Of a DNA stretch of 32,796 nt, positions 31,784-32,796 are shown one piece after another. The notes beneath the pieces are model-generated. The model searched no databases, was not told the origin of the DNA, and saw nothing but the letters and a program-made list of their open reading frames with translations. The stretch spans positions 1 to 32,796 of the forward strand of contig BDIU01000291.1 in the NCBI GenBank assembly GCA_002118135.1. The letters run 5' to 3'. The position numbers and the translations under genes are program-made. Every line of letters begins with the position of its first letter. The stretch's first letter is position 1. Origin of the DNA: Trebouxia sp. TZW2008. Taxonomy: Eukaryota; Chlorophyta; Trebouxiophyceae; Trebouxiales; Trebouxiaceae.

Positions 31784-32796
31784 TTGTGAAGAGAAAGATG
31801 AAACTAGTAGGCATGATGGTGAACACGGCAACCCCTCCTAGGAGGCCTGCTTGTGTTTGAGCAAAGCTTAGCTTAGAAATCCTTCTTTAGCTTGAGTCTC
31901 CAATGCAGTCTTGTACTTTAGCCTGAACATGATGACTTACTGTCTATGTTGGCGACACTTAGGATTCTGCAGCTCAAAAATATCTGAAATCTTGTGCAGA
32001 TCATTCGAGACAGTTGTAGAGACTTAGAACTGCTACGCAACTGGACCGGCTAGTCTCCCTTGTAAATACCTTCACTCGCAACAAAAAGTTTTGCTCTTGT
32101 GCGCTGCATTGAATTCTCTCGACGCGCGACATCTAATGTCACACATCACCTGACATGAGCTGATAAAGATAGTGAGAGCTGAAAGTGCAAGTTTGGCCTG
32201 TACAACATGCTTGTCACGTTAGAAGGGCCGCACTGTGTAACAGTGTAGCACAGGCAGAGAAAACTTTTTGCGGCAGTGATATTCACAGTGTGCGCAGTGT
32301 GAGGTGAATGTGTCTGTGCTGTGTGATCCCTTGTCCTACAATACCTAGCTTCTTAGATAACCACAGCTGAGGGAAAACAGGCTCACATGCCTGCTGGCAA
32401 TACAGCCTAAGTACTATGAGAGCATGGTGTCCATAGAATCTCTGGCACGTGCCGCTGCGTGTAAGCAATTCTGTTTCTGACTTTGACCAAGCAAGGCAAA
32501 GCTATTAGTATTGCCACTAACATCCAGAAGAATTCATGTGAACAGCAAAGCTACAAGTGATCTGAGCTGATCTAAATTAGTTTGAATGATCCAGATCAAC
32601 CTGAATTGCTCAATTGAGATCAGCAAAGCAAAGACATAAGTAAACGCTGAATAATGCCAACTCAGCACAGCAAAGGTATAACTAATTGCTACAGTGATAT
32701 GACAGCAGATATACGTAAAGACAAAGCAAAGCCACATACAATTTCTTCAATCACTCACAACCATTGGATCAGCCAGCTAAGCTTGCCTGGTCATTG
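31784..32796. other. Intergenic, nothing recognised
   Basis: The first ~300 bp should be the 3' UTR of the SGNH gene (TGTAA at 32061-32065). Beyond that there are only short open frames on both strands, becoming AT-rich after 32500. No RNA gene, repeat or domain was seen. Confidence 0.4.

Noticed and set aside
1..32796. CRISPR array, phage, integron or bacterial defence system
   Set aside because: No regularly spaced repeats, no bacterial ribosome-binding sites or operons; all recognisable genes are spliced eukaryotic genes or LINEs.

Overview
The window is nuclear DNA from a eukaryote with spliced genes, most likely a green alga or another member of the green-plant lineage. Exons are bounded by GT-AG introns, many acceptors read TGCAG, and open frames run in short phase-compatible blocks. 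A plant-type stand-alone UDP-rhamnose epimerase/reductase is present, a TTTAGGG-type telomere-like motif sits at the left edge, and two partial genes resemble plant root-cap/LEA-related secreted proteins. No bacterial operons, CRISPR arrays or prokaryotic mobile elements were seen. The species cannot be named from the sequence alone.

Layout. Positions 79-3840 hold a long, decayed LINE (APE-type endonuclease, reverse transcriptase, C-terminal zinc-knuckle) on the minus strand, next to two telomere-like repeats. It lies just upstream of the last exon (4047-4151, +) of an unrecognised gene and may sit in that gene's last intron. A complete eight-exon UER1-type gene (5099-7370, -) follows, with a 349-bp LINE tail about 200 bp upstream of its start. 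From 7.9 to 11.6 kb there is no confident gene. At 11.67-12.58 kb lies the C-terminal half of a root-cap/LEA-related gene (+). A second LINE (13.87-15.26 kb, +) is 5'-truncated and starts in a near-perfect palindrome. From 15.3 to 19.8 kb there are isolated plus-strand candidate exons of unknown product.

From 19.98 to 21.39 kb is an intact three-exon secreted or anchored SGNH-hydrolase-like gene (-). It is followed by a family-32-like glycosyltransferase with one frameshift (22.36-23.38 kb, -) and a strong G-quadruplex motif just upstream. A possible terminal exon (+) ends at 24,903. The N-terminal half of a root-cap/LEA-related gene (+) occupies 25.46-26.30 kb. A second, different SGNH-type gene (+), with at least eight exons and one apparent 1-nt frameshift, runs from about 27.23 to 31.78 kb. 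The last kilobase holds nothing recognisable.

Taken together, UDP-rhamnose synthesis, a Golgi-type sugar transferase, two SGNH acyl-ester-type proteins and two secreted root-cap-like half genes suggest a neighbourhood with a cell-wall or surface-glycan theme. Physical linkage is the only evidence that they cooperate. The most unusual structural point is that the two root-cap-like half genes are complementary, phase-compatible and on the same strand, but in the wrong order (C-half upstream of N-half).
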